Below, one piece after another: positions 33,846 to 42,715 of a stretch of DNA of 64,000 bases; positions within the stretch are counted from its first letter, which is position 1, and every line of letters begins with the position of its first letter. This stretch comes from Flavobacteriales bacterium UBA952 (GTDB taxonomy: Bacteria; Bacteroidota; Bacteroidia; Flavobacteriales_D; Crocinitomicaceae): assembly GCA_002293185.1 (NCBI GenBank), contig DBCS01000008.1, forward strand, positions 478,322 to 542,321, written 5' to 3'. The notes under the pieces were generated by a model. That model had not been told where the DNA came from, did not search any database, and saw only the letters and a list, made by a program, of their open reading frames with translations. A program made the position numbers and the translations under genes.

Positions 33846-35016
33846 CCTAAAGCGCAATGATTTAACTGCCCTGCTCGAACAGGTAAAGTTGTGGAGACGC
33901 CATTTACACATGCATCCTGAGCCTTCATTCAAAGAATACGCCACAATGGAATTCGTTTGTGAGGTGCTCGCCCAAAATGGTATTTCTTTTCAAAAAGGTG
34001 TGGCAAATACGGGTGTTGTTGCACTCATTAGCGCAGCTCATCATAAAGAAAACCAAGCCTGTTTGGCCTTGCGTGCAGACCTCGACGCACTCCCTATTCA
34101 AGAAGCCAATGAGGTTTCTTACAAGAGTCAGGTACCGGGCTGGATGCACGCCTGTGGGCACGATGTCCATACAAGTATTTTATTGGGTACTGCCGTGTTG
34201 TTGCAACAACACCGCGAGCAACTTCCTAGACCTATTAAACTCATTTTTCAGCCAGGCGAAGAACAAAACCCAGGTGGTGCAAGCCTCATGATCAAAGCGG
34301 GCGTCCTTGAAAACCCCAGTGTAGAAGAGCTCATCGCCTTACATGTATATCCAGAAATGGAAGTGGGTAAGGTAGGGCTACGCTCTGGTTTATACATGGC
34401 ATCCAGCGATGAAATCCATGTCGAAATAATTGGTGTAGGTGGCCACGGTGCCTTGCCTGACCGCTTTATCAATCCAATCGATGTCGGTATGGCCTGGATG
34501 CAAAGTTGCAAGCGGCTTTTCGAGGAGCAGTGCCCCGCTGCAGTGCCCCAAGTACTTACCTTTGGTCGTTTTGAGGCCTTGGGCAGTACAAATGTTGTTA
34601 GTTCAATAGCCACCATCAAAGGAACCTTCCGCACCATGGACGAAACCTGGCGCTCCCAAGCCAAGGCAATTCTCCAAGCCGAAGCTTTGGATCTTTCAAA
34701 AAAAATGAATGCGCAAATCAATTTAACGATTAGCGAGGGTTATCCTTATTTAAAGAATGATATGGAGCTCACTGGCAGGGTACAGGCTATCCTTGGAAAA
34801 GAATTAGGCAACTCGAATGTGGAAGAATTAGCGCTGCGCATGACCGCCGAAGACTTTGCTTATTATAGCCATCATCGGCCGGTTTGTTTTTTCAGATTAG
34901 GAACTGGAAACATCAGTAAAGGACTCACCCATGCGGTGCATCACCCGCAATTTGACATCGATGAAAACGCCCTTGAAGTTGGCATAAGAAGTATGTTCGC
35001 GATTGCTGTATCATGA
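33835..35016 (+). CDS. M20 family amidohydrolase
   Basis: A 393-residue cytoplasmic metallohydrolase of the aminoacylase-1/IAA-amino acid hydrolase type. Key motifs are WRRHLHMHPEPSFKEY, LRADLDALPIQE, WMHACGHDVHTSILLG (metal ligands Cys-Gly-His-Asp-x-His), FQPGEEQNPGGASLMI and LHVYPEMEVG. The C-terminal TAEDFAYY and LTHAVHHPQFDIDE complete the metal site. It removes N-acyl groups from amino acids or peptides; the exact substrate is open. The start overlaps the TSUP gene, and the TGA overlaps the following lipoprotein gene. Confidence 0.92.
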   Translation: MNSNLKRNDLTALLEQVKLWRRHLHMHPEPSFKEYATMEFVCEVLAQNGISFQKGVANTGVVALISAAHHKENQACLALRADLDALPIQEANEVSYKSQVPGWMHACGHDVHTSILLGTAVLLQQHREQLPRPIKLIFQPGEEQNPGGASLMIKAGVLENPSVEELIALHVYPEMEVGKVGLRSGLYMASSDEIHVEIIGVGGHGALPDRFINPIDVGMAWMQSCKRLFEEQCPAAVPQVLTFGRFEALGSTNVVSSIATIKGTFRTMDETWRSQAKAILQAEALDLSKKMNAQINLTISEGYPYLKNDMELTGRVQAILGKELGNSNVEELALRMTAEDFAYYSHHRPVCFFRLGTGNISKGLTHAVHHPQFDIDENALEVGIRSMFAIAVS

Positions 35017-35429
35017 AAAAAATCTTTCTGATTTTCTTACTGACCTCCATATTTGCTTGTTCCAAATACCGATACAACGAAAAGCAATTACCTGGTTTTT
35101 GGACGGTCCAAACTGTGCGTATAGAAGACGGCGAAGGCTTTGTCTTTTTTGATAGTTTAGCAACGGGCAGTTTTTTAATTGATGCCGCAAAAATGAGCGG
35201 CAACGCAAATTATACGTATTCGTATTTTGGGCAGTATGATGTATCAGATGCTGTGATTTTTGATCAAAGTGCATGTTCTTTGAGCTCAGGGGGAGATTTC
35301 TTATTGATCGAAAGAGCGACGGATACCCTACAAGCAAAAATTATTGTGCTTAGCTCAAAGCACCTCACATTTGAGTACTACGATTACTTACAGTATCGCT
35401 TGAAAAGATTTAGTTGCGCTAGAAATTAG
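35013..35429 (+). CDS. Small lipoprotein (lipocalin-like)
   Basis: A 138-residue lipoprotein. The leader is MKKIFLIFLLTSIFAC with a lipobox at cysteine 16, and the mature part begins SKYRYNEKQLPGFWTVQTV. The GxW motif of small lipocalins may be present (PGFWTVQTVRIEDGEG), and the rest looks like beta strands (YTYSYFGQYDVSD, LTFEYYDYLQYRLKRF). I call it lipocalin-like with limited confidence. It overlaps the amidohydrolase by four bases and is therefore part of the same operon. Confidence 0.7.
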   Translation: MKKIFLIFLLTSIFACSKYRYNEKQLPGFWTVQTVRIEDGEGFVFFDSLATGSFLIDAAKMSGNANYTYSYFGQYDVSDAVIFDQSACSLSSGGDFLLIERATDTLQAKIIVLSSKHLTFEYYDYLQYRLKRFSCARN

Positions 35430-35447
35430 TGCGAGCTAATTAAGCAC

Positions 35448-35753
35448 CTATAAAAACCCTAGTTCTAGTTTTGCTTCTTCACTCATCATGTCTTTGTCCC
35501 AGGGTGGGTCAAAGACGATATTTACCTTAGCGCTTTGAACACCTTCTACACTCGCCACTTTTTCTTCGACATCCTTGGGTAATGATTCAGCTACAGGGCA
35601 ATTGGGTGAGGTGAGGGTCATGTCGATGAAAACGTGATTATCCGATTCTATTTTGACTTCATAAATGAGGCCAAGTTCGAAAATATCGACAGGAATTTCA
35701 GGATCGTAAATGGTTTTGAGCATCTCGACGATGCGGTCTTCTAATTCGTTCAT
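35448..35753 (-). CDS. sufT: SufT-like DUF59 (MIP18-family) protein
   Basis: A 101-residue DUF59 protein. EDRIVEMLKTIYDPEIPVDIFELGLIYEV holds the conserved DPE(I/L) motif, and LTSPNCPVAESLP contains the cysteine in the T.P.CP signature. SufT-type proteins help deliver or mature Fe-S clusters. It lies at the end of the sufS-sufE-sufT operon with a four-base overlap, which supports this role; a wider DUF59 role in phenylacetate degradation is excluded by context. Confidence 0.9.
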   Translation of the reverse strand: MNELEDRIVEMLKTIYDPEIPVDIFELGLIYEVKIESDNHVFIDMTLTSPNCPVAESLPKDVEEKVASVEGVQSAKVNIVFDPPWDKDMMSEEAKLELGFL

Positions 35754-36166
35754 TTGGATAGGCTGTGAAGTGCTTCGGTTTTCATGCGTTTGACCATGCT
35801 CAAAAGGCCGTTGGCTCGGGTAGGCGAGAGGTGTTCAGCGAGCCCGATTTGAGAGATAAAAAATAAGTCTGATCGAACAACGGTTTCTGGGCTTTCGTTG
35901 TTGTAGACGTGAATAAGTAGGCCAATGATGCCTTTGGTGATAATAGCGTCGGAGTCAGCACTGAAGTGCATTTTACCGTCTTTGATTTCGGTAGCGAGCC
36001 AAACATTAGATTGGCAGCCTTCGATAAGGCGGTCTTTGGTTTTGAGCTCAGGAGCCAAGGTGGGTACACTTTTGCCGAGTTCGATAATGTATTCATATTT
36101 GTCCATCCAGTCGTCGTAGATGGCAAATTCGTCGATGATTTCTTGTTGTTTTTCTTGAATGCTCAT
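35750..36166 (-). CDS. sufE: SufE-family cysteine desulfurase partner
   Basis: A 138-residue sulfur-acceptor protein that takes persulfide from SufS and passes it to the Fe-S scaffold. The core YEYIIELGKSVPTLAPELKTKDRLIEGCQSNVWLATE has the acceptor cysteine in EGCQS at about residue 49. The C-terminal LSPTRANGLLSMVKRMK is typical. It overlaps sufS and sufT by four bases each, so the three are probably translated together. Confidence 0.95.
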   Translation of the reverse strand: MSIQEKQQEIIDEFAIYDDWMDKYEYIIELGKSVPTLAPELKTKDRLIEGCQSNVWLATEIKDGKMHFSADSDAIITKGIIGLLIHVYNNESPETVVRSDLFFISQIGLAEHLSPTRANGLLSMVKRMKTEALHSLSK

Positions 36167-37392
36167 GCGCCTAAAATTTGCATGCTGCGCTCCAGAGCAG
36201 CAACAAAGGTGTCAATTTCTTCTTTCGTGTTGTAAAACGCAAATGAGGCTCGAACAGTGCCTGGTATTTGATAGAAATCCATAAGCGGTTGCGTACAATG
36301 GTGACCGGTGCGTACCGCAATGCCTTGTTTGTCTAAAAGAGTGCCGATATCGAACGGATGCATTCGGTCAATTGTAAACGAAACTACACTAGTTTTGTTC
36401 TTGGCCTCACCGATGATATGCAGCCCCTCAAAGGTATCTAAAATACCCTGGGCATATTTGGTGAGCTCGAGTTCGTGGGCAGCGGCCGCTTGCATATCGA
36501 TGCTTTGCAGAAACGAGATGGCACTACCAAGGCCAATTGCGCCGGCAATATGTGGTGTTCCGGCTTCAAATTTGAGCGGAAGACTATTGTAGGTACTGCG
36601 TTCAAACGTGACTTTAGCGATCATGTCGCCACCGCCTTGATAGGGCGGCATGGTGTCTAGGAGCTCTTCTTTGCCATACAAGACGCCTATGCCGGTTGGG
36701 CCATAGACTTTATGCCCAGAAAAAGTGTAGAAATCGCAGTTGAGGTCTTTGACATCGATTGCTAAATGCTGAATACTTTGGGCGCCGTCTAAAAGTACTT
36801 TTGCGCCTACTTTGTGTGCTTTGGCAATGAGTTCTTTGACGGGGTTGATGGTACCTAGCGTATTGGAAATATGAATAATAGACAACAGTTTGGTGCGTTC
36901 TGAAAGCATTTGTTCAAATGCCTCTAAATCGAGTTCTCCTTTTTTGGAAATGGGAATAACGCGCAATACACAGCCTTTTCGTTCGCACAAAAGTTGCCAA
37001 GGCACAATGTTGGAATGGTGCTCCATGGCAGAAATAAGAATTTCATCTCCAGGTTTGAGGCGCTCGCCAAAAGAGAAGGCGACCAGATTGATGCTGTCGG
37101 TAGCACCTTTGGTAAAAATAATTTCTTCGGGGCCTTTCGCGCCAATGTATTGTTGAATGGTCCGACGCGCAGCTTCATAGGCTGAAGTTGCTTGTTGGCT
37201 CAGATAGTGCACGCCTCTGTGAATATTCGCGTTTTCGAGCGCGTAATATTTTGCGAGGGTATCGAGCACCACTTGCGGCTTTTGGGAGGTGGCGCCATTG
37301 TCAAAATAAATGAGCGGTTTCCCGTAAACTTTTTGACGGAGCGCGGGGAAGTGCTCACGGATAGCGGAAACGGAAAACGGAGTGTGCTCCAT
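36163..37392 (-). CDS. sufS: Cysteine desulfurase SufS (group II)
   Basis: A 409-residue PLP enzyme that removes sulfur from cysteine. DNGATSQKPQVVLD and HRGVHYLSQQATSAYE are N-terminal landmarks. The PLP lysine is in FYTFSGHKVYGPTGIGVLYG (about 225-245), and the active cysteine is in RTGHHCTQPLMDFY near residue 362. The shape of the cysteine loop is of the SufS rather than IscS type. It heads sufS-sufE-sufT. SufB, SufC and SufD genes are not in this window. Confidence 0.96.
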   Translation of the reverse strand: MEHTPFSVSAIREHFPALRQKVYGKPLIYFDNGATSQKPQVVLDTLAKYYALENANIHRGVHYLSQQATSAYEAARRTIQQYIGAKGPEEIIFTKGATDSINLVAFSFGERLKPGDEILISAMEHHSNIVPWQLLCERKGCVLRVIPISKKGELDLEAFEQMLSERTKLLSIIHISNTLGTINPVKELIAKAHKVGAKVLLDGAQSIQHLAIDVKDLNCDFYTFSGHKVYGPTGIGVLYGKEELLDTMPPYQGGGDMIAKVTFERSTYNSLPLKFEAGTPHIAGAIGLGSAISFLQSIDMQAAAAHELELTKYAQGILDTFEGLHIIGEAKNKTSVVSFTIDRMHPFDIGTLLDKQGIAVRTGHHCTQPLMDFYQIPGTVRASFAFYNTKEEIDTFVAALERSMQILGA

Positions 37393-37407
37393 ACTTTTAT
37401 TTTTTTA

Positions 37408-37415
37408 CAAAAGTA
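37408..37415 (-). promoter_or_regulatory. -7 element of the sufSET operon
   Basis: The minus strand reads TACTTTTG, 15 bases before the sufS ATG at 37392. No clear upstream TTG was found. Confidence 0.5.
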
Positions 37416-37487
37416 CGGAATTTTGTTATTTTGAATGGTTCTAAAGAAGCAAAATAAAATAAAAACTTTTTGTAGCTAACCTAGGTT

Positions 37488-39032
37488 TTATTTGGCTTTT
37501 AGAACGACGTATGGAATGAGGATTTCCTCGAGAGATATGCCGCCGTGCTGAAAGGTTTGTCCATAATAATTAACAAAATGATTATAGTTGTTCGGATACA
37601 CAAAGAAGTCTTGTTCGCGGGCAAAAACAAATTCGGCAGAAAGCTTCAGTTTCGGAAGTTGGGCATCTTGCGGGTTTTTGACTACGAATACATCTTTAGC
37701 CTCATAACTAAGCCCACGACCTGCTTTGTAACGTAAGTTCGTATTGGTATTGCGCTCACCGACGATGCGCACCGGTTTGGTTACTTTGATGGTGCCGTGG
37801 TCGGTAGTAATGATGAGCCTATGCCCTGCCTCGGCAATTTTCTTTAAGATGTCAAGCAGCGGCGAGTGTTCGAGCCAGCTTGTGGTAATTGAGCGATAAG
37901 CTGCTTCGTTATCAGCGAGTTCTCGAATGACTTCCATTTCTGTTCGGGCATGCGAGAGCATATCAACAAAATTGTAAACGATAAAATTAACGTCGTTGTC
38001 TTTCCATTGATGGAATTGGTCAGAAAGTTTTTTGCCTGCCTCGACGTTGGTAATTTTGTTATAAGACCACTTTACGTTTTTACCCAGTCTCTTTAGCTGC
38101 GCTTCTAGAAAGTCTTTTTCATGCATATTTTTACCACCTTCATCGTCTTCGTTTTTCCAAAGTGTGGGAAAGCGTCTTTCGATTTCTGCCGGGAGTAAAC
38201 CGGCAAAAAATGCATTTCTTGCATAGTGCGTAGCGGTCGGTAAAATCGAAAAAACAATATCTTCTTCTTCCTTTTGAAAATAGCGACCCAAAATGCCTTC
38301 GATGGTTTTCCATTGGTCGTAACGCAGGTTATCAATAACCAACACAGCGAGTTTTTCTTTGCCAATAAAGGGTGCAATACGGTCTTTAATAAGGGTGTGG
38401 ATCATCGTAGGGGCGTCGGGATCGCCGCTCGTCCAGTCCAGGTAGTTGTCTTCAATAAAGTCGCAAAAAAGTTTGTTGGCTTCTTTTTTCTGCATTTCGA
38501 AGATTTCGCGCATGCCTGTATCCTCGATGTTGTCCAATTGGAGCTCCCAAAATACCAATTTGGCATAGAGTTCTTTCCAGTCATCGGCATCCAGACGCCC
38601 CATGAGTTGCATGCCGAGTTGGCGAAATTCTTGTTGGTAGCTCGCGTTGGTTTTTTGACTGATGAGTTTGCTGTGGTCCAGGTTTTTTTTAATGCTGAGC
38701 AAAATTTGATTGGGGTTGACCGGCTTGATGAGGTAATCGGCAATTTTAGAGCCAATGGCTTCTTCCATGATGTGTTCTTCTTCACTTTTAGTGATCATAA
38801 CAATCGGAACCAAAGCTTTTTGTTCTTTGATCTGAGCGAGTGTTTCAAGGCCGCTAAGGCCAGGCATGTTTTCATCTAAAAAGATGATGTCAAAATGCTG
38901 GCTCATGGCTTTTTCGATGGCGTCTTGACCGTTTGTAGCTGTTTCTACCTGATAACCTTTTGATTCTAAAAAGAGAACGTGGGGTTTGAGTAATTCGATT
39001 TCGTCGTCGGCCCAAAGAATTTTACCTTGCAT
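37488..39032 (-). CDS. porX: PorX: response regulator with PglZ domain
   Basis: PorX is the response regulator linked to the T9SS in Bacteroidota; it works with the PorY kinase and an ECF sigma factor. This 514-residue form is complete. The REC domain (1-120) contains the acidic pair in WADDE, phosphoacceptor Asp53 in IIFLDENMPGLSG, and the conserved lysine in LIKPVNP. The PglZ domain (about 200-510) has VLVIDNLRYDQW, TATHYARNAFFAG, DMLSH and ITTDHGTIKV, the metal-binding residues of an alkaline-phosphatase-type fold. I chose the ATG at 39032, which gives MQGKILWADDE. The gene is divergent from the HD phosphohydrolase. Neighbouring secreted proteins are likely clients. Confidence 0.92.
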   Translation of the reverse strand: MQGKILWADDEIELLKPHVLFLESKGYQVETATNGQDAIEKAMSQHFDIIFLDENMPGLSGLETLAQIKEQKALVPIVMITKSEEEHIMEEAIGSKIADYLIKPVNPNQILLSIKKNLDHSKLISQKTNASYQQEFRQLGMQLMGRLDADDWKELYAKLVFWELQLDNIEDTGMREIFEMQKKEANKLFCDFIEDNYLDWTSGDPDAPTMIHTLIKDRIAPFIGKEKLAVLVIDNLRYDQWKTIEGILGRYFQKEEEDIVFSILPTATHYARNAFFAGLLPAEIERRFPTLWKNEDDEGGKNMHEKDFLEAQLKRLGKNVKWSYNKITNVEAGKKLSDQFHQWKDNDVNFIVYNFVDMLSHARTEMEVIRELADNEAAYRSITTSWLEHSPLLDILKKIAEAGHRLIITTDHGTIKVTKPVRIVGERNTNTNLRYKAGRGLSYEAKDVFVVKNPQDAQLPKLKLSAEFVFAREQDFFVYPNNYNHFVNYYGQTFQHGGISLEEILIPYVVLKAK

Positions 39033-39078
39033 ATGTCTTATTTTTAATAGCTTTGATTGAATTTTTAAAGTTAGCAAC

Positions 39079-40317
39079 TTGCCAGCGAACACCGCCCCTA
39101 ATAACAAGAAGAAAATTATAAACGACCCAGTTTACGGTTTTATTTCTTTGCCACACGAAATTATTTTCGATATTCTCGAGCACCCTTACCTTCAGCGCTT
39201 GCGTCGCATTCAGCAATTGGGCTTAAGTTACCTCGTTTATCCAGGCGCCAATCATACGCGTTTTCATCATGTTTTGGGCGCTATGCACCTCATGACCCAA
39301 GCCGTTACGAGCATACGCCGCAAGGGTCACGACATCAGTTTAGAAGAAGAGCGCGCCGTTTGCCTGGCCATTCTGTTGCATGATATCGGCCACGGGCCTT
39401 TTAGCCATGCACTAGAATACGATATCGTCTGCGGCGTGAGTCATGAACAAATTTCTGCATATTTCATTGCAGAACTCTCCGTTGAGTACGGACAAGATTT
39501 AGCGCTCGCGCTCGAAATCTTTAAAAATGACTACCATAAGCCATTTTTACACGAGCTGGTATCGAGTCAGCTCGATATGGATAGACTTGACTACCTCAAC
39601 CGCGACAGTTTTTATTCGGGTGTATCCGAGGGCGTCATTGGCAGCGAGCGGCTCATCGAGATGCTCAATGTTCACGAGGGGCACTTGGTGCTCGAAGAGA
39701 AAGGCATTTATTCGGTAGAAAAATTTTTAGTGGCTCGACGCCTCATGTATTGGCAGGTTTATCTGCATAAAACCGTGGTGGCTGCGGAATTCATGCTGAT
39801 CCATGCGCTGCGCCGCGCCAAAGAACTCACCTTAGATGGTTTCGATCTTTTTGCCAGTCCAGCGCTCAAATTTTTTCTAGATCAAGATATTCGAGCCGAA
39901 CATTTTGAGTCTGACCCAATGGTGCTGACTCATTTTGCACGCCTCGACGACTACGATATCTGGGGTGCAATCAAAGTTTGGCAATTTGCGCCCGACTACA
40001 TTTTAGCGACCTTATGTTCTGGGCTCGTCAACCGTCAGCTTTTTAAAATAGAGATTTCCAAAACGCCTTTTAGCGCAGCGCGCTTGAAAGAGGTTCAGCA
40101 GCGCATAAAGGGAGAGCATGGCCTTAGTGAGCAAGAGCTACCTTATTTTGTGTATTCTGATATCCTGAGCAACAAAGCGTACAACGAGCAAAAGCACAAC
40201 ATCAATTTACTGCTCAAAAATGGCAGCATTATGGAGCTTTCCAAAGCCTCTGATAACTTGAATATCTCTGCACTTTCGACGCCGGTCGAAAAGTACTTTT
40301 TGTGCTACCCTCGATGA
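39079..40317 (+). CDS. HD-domain phosphohydrolase (dNTPase-like)
   Basis: A 412-residue HD-superfamily protein. The HD site is spread over TRFHHVLGAMHLM (first His), LLHDIGHGPFSHALE (HD pair) and LDMDRLDYLNRDSFYSGV (the downstream Asp). The core IINDPVYGFISLP is the standard N-terminus for this family, which includes SAMHD1-like dNTP triphosphohydrolases. The start is uncertain: a TTG at 39079 fits, and no ATG lies before the catalytic region. Substrate not proven. It overlaps the MscS-like gene by thirteen bases at its 3' end. Confidence 0.9.
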   Translation: MPANTAPNNKKKIINDPVYGFISLPHEIIFDILEHPYLQRLRRIQQLGLSYLVYPGANHTRFHHVLGAMHLMTQAVTSIRRKGHDISLEEERAVCLAILLHDIGHGPFSHALEYDIVCGVSHEQISAYFIAELSVEYGQDLALALEIFKNDYHKPFLHELVSSQLDMDRLDYLNRDSFYSGVSEGVIGSERLIEMLNVHEGHLVLEEKGIYSVEKFLVARRLMYWQVYLHKTVVAAEFMLIHALRRAKELTLDGFDLFASPALKFFLDQDIRAEHFESDPMVLTHFARLDDYDIWGAIKVWQFAPDYILATLCSGLVNRQLFKIEISKTPFSAARLKEVQQRIKGEHGLSEQELPYFVYSDILSNKAYNEQKHNINLLLKNGSIMELSKASDNLNISALSTPVEKYFLCYPR

Positions 40318-40817
40318 GCGTTTTTTTGAGATTTAATGATCACTGTTTTATTTAAAACGGCCGAAGTAGGAATCGTAATCAAAAAGCCTTCCGAAGATTT
40401 GATATACATAAAAAAGAAGCTCAGGTCAATGAGTTCTCCTTCAATATCAAACTCTTTATCGTAGATGCGCAGCGTTTCGCCAATATTGAGCGGATGATTG
40501 AAGTATAAAATCAAGCTTGCGGTGATATTCGATAAAATGGACCAATTTGCAAAAAATGCAATACCAATGACGGTAATTGTAGAGGTAAAAAAAACGATGA
40601 GGTCTTTGGTCTCGATGTTCCAAATTGCGGCAAATATTAGGATAAAGAAAATCGATAAAAAGAGGTTGATGATGCGAATAGATACTCTTTTTCTTTTGAT
40701 ATCGCCTTCAAACTTGGATAGAAAGCGCCCTACAGCTTTGCCCGCTAAAAAGCGGATTAGTAAAGTGACCGTTAATAAAATGAGCGTCTTGATCGCATAT
40801 TGATAAAAAGCATCCAT
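40305..40817 (-). CDS. Minimal MscS-family protein
   Basis: A 170-residue inner-membrane protein with three hydrophobic segments (about 8-25, 45-65, 70-95). The third and the following segment resemble the MscS pore helix and beta domain: FFANWSILSNITASLILYFNHPLNIGETLRIYD and a later SEGFLITIPTSAVLNKTV. The C-terminal alpha/beta cage of E. coli MscS (286 residues) is absent, so this is a minimal form. It probably relieves osmotic pressure. The last codons overlap the HD gene. Confidence 0.82.
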   Translation of the reverse strand: MDAFYQYAIKTLILLTVTLLIRFLAGKAVGRFLSKFEGDIKRKRVSIRIINLFLSIFFILIFAAIWNIETKDLIVFFTSTITVIGIAFFANWSILSNITASLILYFNHPLNIGETLRIYDKEFDIEGELIDLSFFFMYIKSSEGFLITIPTSAVLNKTVIIKSQKNAHRG

Positions 40818-40843
40818 GAGTTTTGATTTAAAGCGTATCGGGT

Positions 40844-41611
40844 TTAAATTTCTATAAGTTTGGCGCGTTCCCAGTAGTGGTCTAAATTTGCTAACGTTTG
40901 GTCTTGCACGAGTAAGCCGTCGGCTTCCAAAAGCTTTTCCATTTGCTGAAAGCGCCTAATGAATTTTTGATTGGTTTGAGCCAGGGCATTTTCTGGCGAT
41001 ATATTTAAAAAGCGTGCATAGTTCACCAATGAAAACAGCACATCGCCAAATTCAGCTTCGATTTGATCTGAACTGCTGTCTATTTCCACTTTAAGTTCGG
41101 AAATTTCTTCTTGTACTTTTTGCCAGGCGTCATCTGCTTTTTCAAAGTCAAAACCAACGCCTTTGACTTTCTCTTGAATGCGCGTGGCTTTTACCAAAGC
41201 AGGCAGGGAAGAGGGCACTCCTTCGAGCACAGATTTTTTTCCTTCCTTAAGTTTGAGTTTTTCCCAATTTGCTTTGACCGTTTCTTCGTCTTTGGCTTCG
41301 GTATTTCCGTAGATATGCGGATGTCGGTAAATGAGTTTATCACAGATTTTATGGAGGACGCTTTCGACATCAAAAAGACCTTGTTCGCTGCCTATTTTAC
41401 TGTAGAAAATTAAATGTAGAAATAAATCACCGAGCTCACCCTCTAAACCAGCGTAGTCTTTTTCGGTAATAGCATCGGCCATTTCATACGTTTCTTCTAT
41501 GGTGAGGTTGCGCAGGGTTTCAAAAGTTTGTTTTTGATCCCAGGGGCAGCGATCCCGAAGTTCGTCCATGATTTGGAGGAGGCGTGCAAAAGCGATTAAA
41601 CGAGAGTCCAT
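40844..41611 (-). CDS. mazG: MazG nucleoside triphosphate pyrophosphohydrolase
   Basis: A 255-residue house-cleaning NTP pyrophosphatase. The first MazG domain has CPWDQKQTFETLRNLTIEETYEM, followed by GELGDLFLHLIFYS (the EExxE..ExxD metal site). A second, weaker domain occurs near EAEFGDVLFSLVNYARFL. Length and motif order agree with E. coli MazG. The ATG is four bases from the -7 element, suggesting a nearly leaderless transcript. Confidence 0.94.
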   Translation of the reverse strand: MDSRLIAFARLLQIMDELRDRCPWDQKQTFETLRNLTIEETYEMADAITEKDYAGLEGELGDLFLHLIFYSKIGSEQGLFDVESVLHKICDKLIYRHPHIYGNTEAKDEETVKANWEKLKLKEGKKSVLEGVPSSLPALVKATRIQEKVKGVGFDFEKADDAWQKVQEEISELKVEIDSSSDQIEAEFGDVLFSLVNYARFLNISPENALAQTNQKFIRRFQQMEKLLEADGLLVQDQTLANLDHYWERAKLIEI

Positions 41612-41615
41612 ACTA

Positions 41616-41653
41616 CAAAGTTAGCAGTTGAAACGAGCTTTTGCTTAAATTTG
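41616..41653. promoter_or_regulatory. Divergent -7 elements between mazG and the PagL-like gene
   Basis: The minus strand has TAACTTTG at 41623-41616, four bases from the mazG start codon. The plus strand has TAAATTTG at 41646-41653, three bases from the ATG at 41657. The close fit to both starts suggests leaderless messages, unless the real plus-strand promoter is further upstream. Confidence 0.5.
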
Positions 41654-41656
41654 AAG

Positions 41657-42715
41657 ATGCGTCTGCTCAACTTTTTATTATTTTCCCTTTGTTTTGGATC
41701 ATATTTAAAGGCACAGCCCGGTTTTGAATACCGTCAGAAACTTGGTTTTTTACTTGCGCACCGCGGCCTTATGGCTCATTTGCCTGAGGCGCCGGCTGTA
41801 GCTGCTGAATTCTCCTATATCTACCGTGCTCATGATGCAAAATTATGGCATACCGCTTATCGCCAACCCTTAGTTGGGGGTACTTTTTTTATTGGTTCTG
41901 TAGGCAACAACCAAATTTTGGGCCGATTTGCCGGCCTTTATGGCTTTGTAGAATTACCACTCGTTAAGCTTAAAAAGTACCGTATAGATTTCAAGTTCGC
42001 AACCGGCTTGGGCTATACCAACCGTCCTTTTGATGAGGTTTTAAACCCAGAAAATGTAGCGATTGGCTCTCGAATGAATGCAATGATGTGTTTTGCACTC
42101 AAAAGTAGCTGGCGTGTGCAAGATTATGGCCTTACTTTCGGTTTAGATATGACGCACTTTTCAAACGCAAGTTATCAAATGCCAAACTTAGGAGTCAATG
42201 TGCCGTATTTATCGCTCGGCGTTCAAAAGTTTGTTGCACCCGAACAAAAAGAAAATCCAAGACCTGAGCTAAAACGCCCTGACCTACAATTTGGCCTAAC
42301 GGGCATAATTAGTGGCAAGGAGATGAATCCAAAAGGAGTGGGGCGCTTTCCAGTATACGCGGCGTCGCTATTTGTACGCAAATATTTGGGGCCTAAAGCG
42401 GGCTTGGAAGCATCTATTGACATCATTTACAAAACCAGTTTGCTTTCGCACCCGAGTTATCCGCAAGCTGCAGGCCTAGACCCGCTGCAGATTGGCTTGT
42501 TTGTTGGTTATGTGCAACCGTTTGATCGCTTGCATTTCATCTATGGTGCAGGCTTCTATTTGCGCGATGTCTTGCGTCCAGATGAATTCGTATACCTCCG
42601 TTTGGGAAGCCGCTACGCGCTCAGTACAAAGCTAGATGCCATTGCCACGCTCAAAACGCATTATGCAAAAGCCGACTACATGGAACTCGGCTTGGCTTAT
42701 CATTTTTACAAATGA
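41657..42715 (+). CDS. Acyloxyacyl hydrolase / lipid A deacylase, PagL-like
   Basis: A 352-residue outer-membrane protein. The ATG at 41657 gives a signal peptide, MRLLNFLLFSLCFGSYLKAQ; an in-frame TTG at 41651 is part of a promoter element. The PagL-type catalytic site is visible as MTHFSNASYQMPNLGVN (His, Ser and the PNxGxN segment, about 170-186). Strands before and after fit a beta barrel, but the protein is about twice as long as PagL, so an extra C-terminal half remains unexplained. The expected reaction is removal of an ester-linked acyl chain from lipid A. It overlaps the next lipoprotein gene by four bases. Confidence 0.83.
   Translation: MRLLNFLLFSLCFGSYLKAQPGFEYRQKLGFLLAHRGLMAHLPEAPAVAAEFSYIYRAHDAKLWHTAYRQPLVGGTFFIGSVGNNQILGRFAGLYGFVELPLVKLKKYRIDFKFATGLGYTNRPFDEVLNPENVAIGSRMNAMMCFALKSSWRVQDYGLTFGLDMTHFSNASYQMPNLGVNVPYLSLGVQKFVAPEQKENPRPELKRPDLQFGLTGIISGKEMNPKGVGRFPVYAASLFVRKYLGPKAGLEASIDIIYKTSLLSHPSYPQAAGLDPLQIGLFVGYVQPFDRLHFIYGAGFYLRDVLRPDEFVYLRLGSRYALSTKLDAIATLKTHYAKADYMELGLAYHFYK

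Noticed and set aside
38274..38879. A 201-codon plus-strand frame opposite porX
   Set aside because: Antisense to REC and PglZ motifs; rich in Phe and Val as expected from reversed codons.
37488..39032. PglZ domain as a sign of a BREX/Pgl phage defence system
   Set aside because: The domain is fused to a receiver domain as in PorX, and no brxC, pglX or methylase gene is near.
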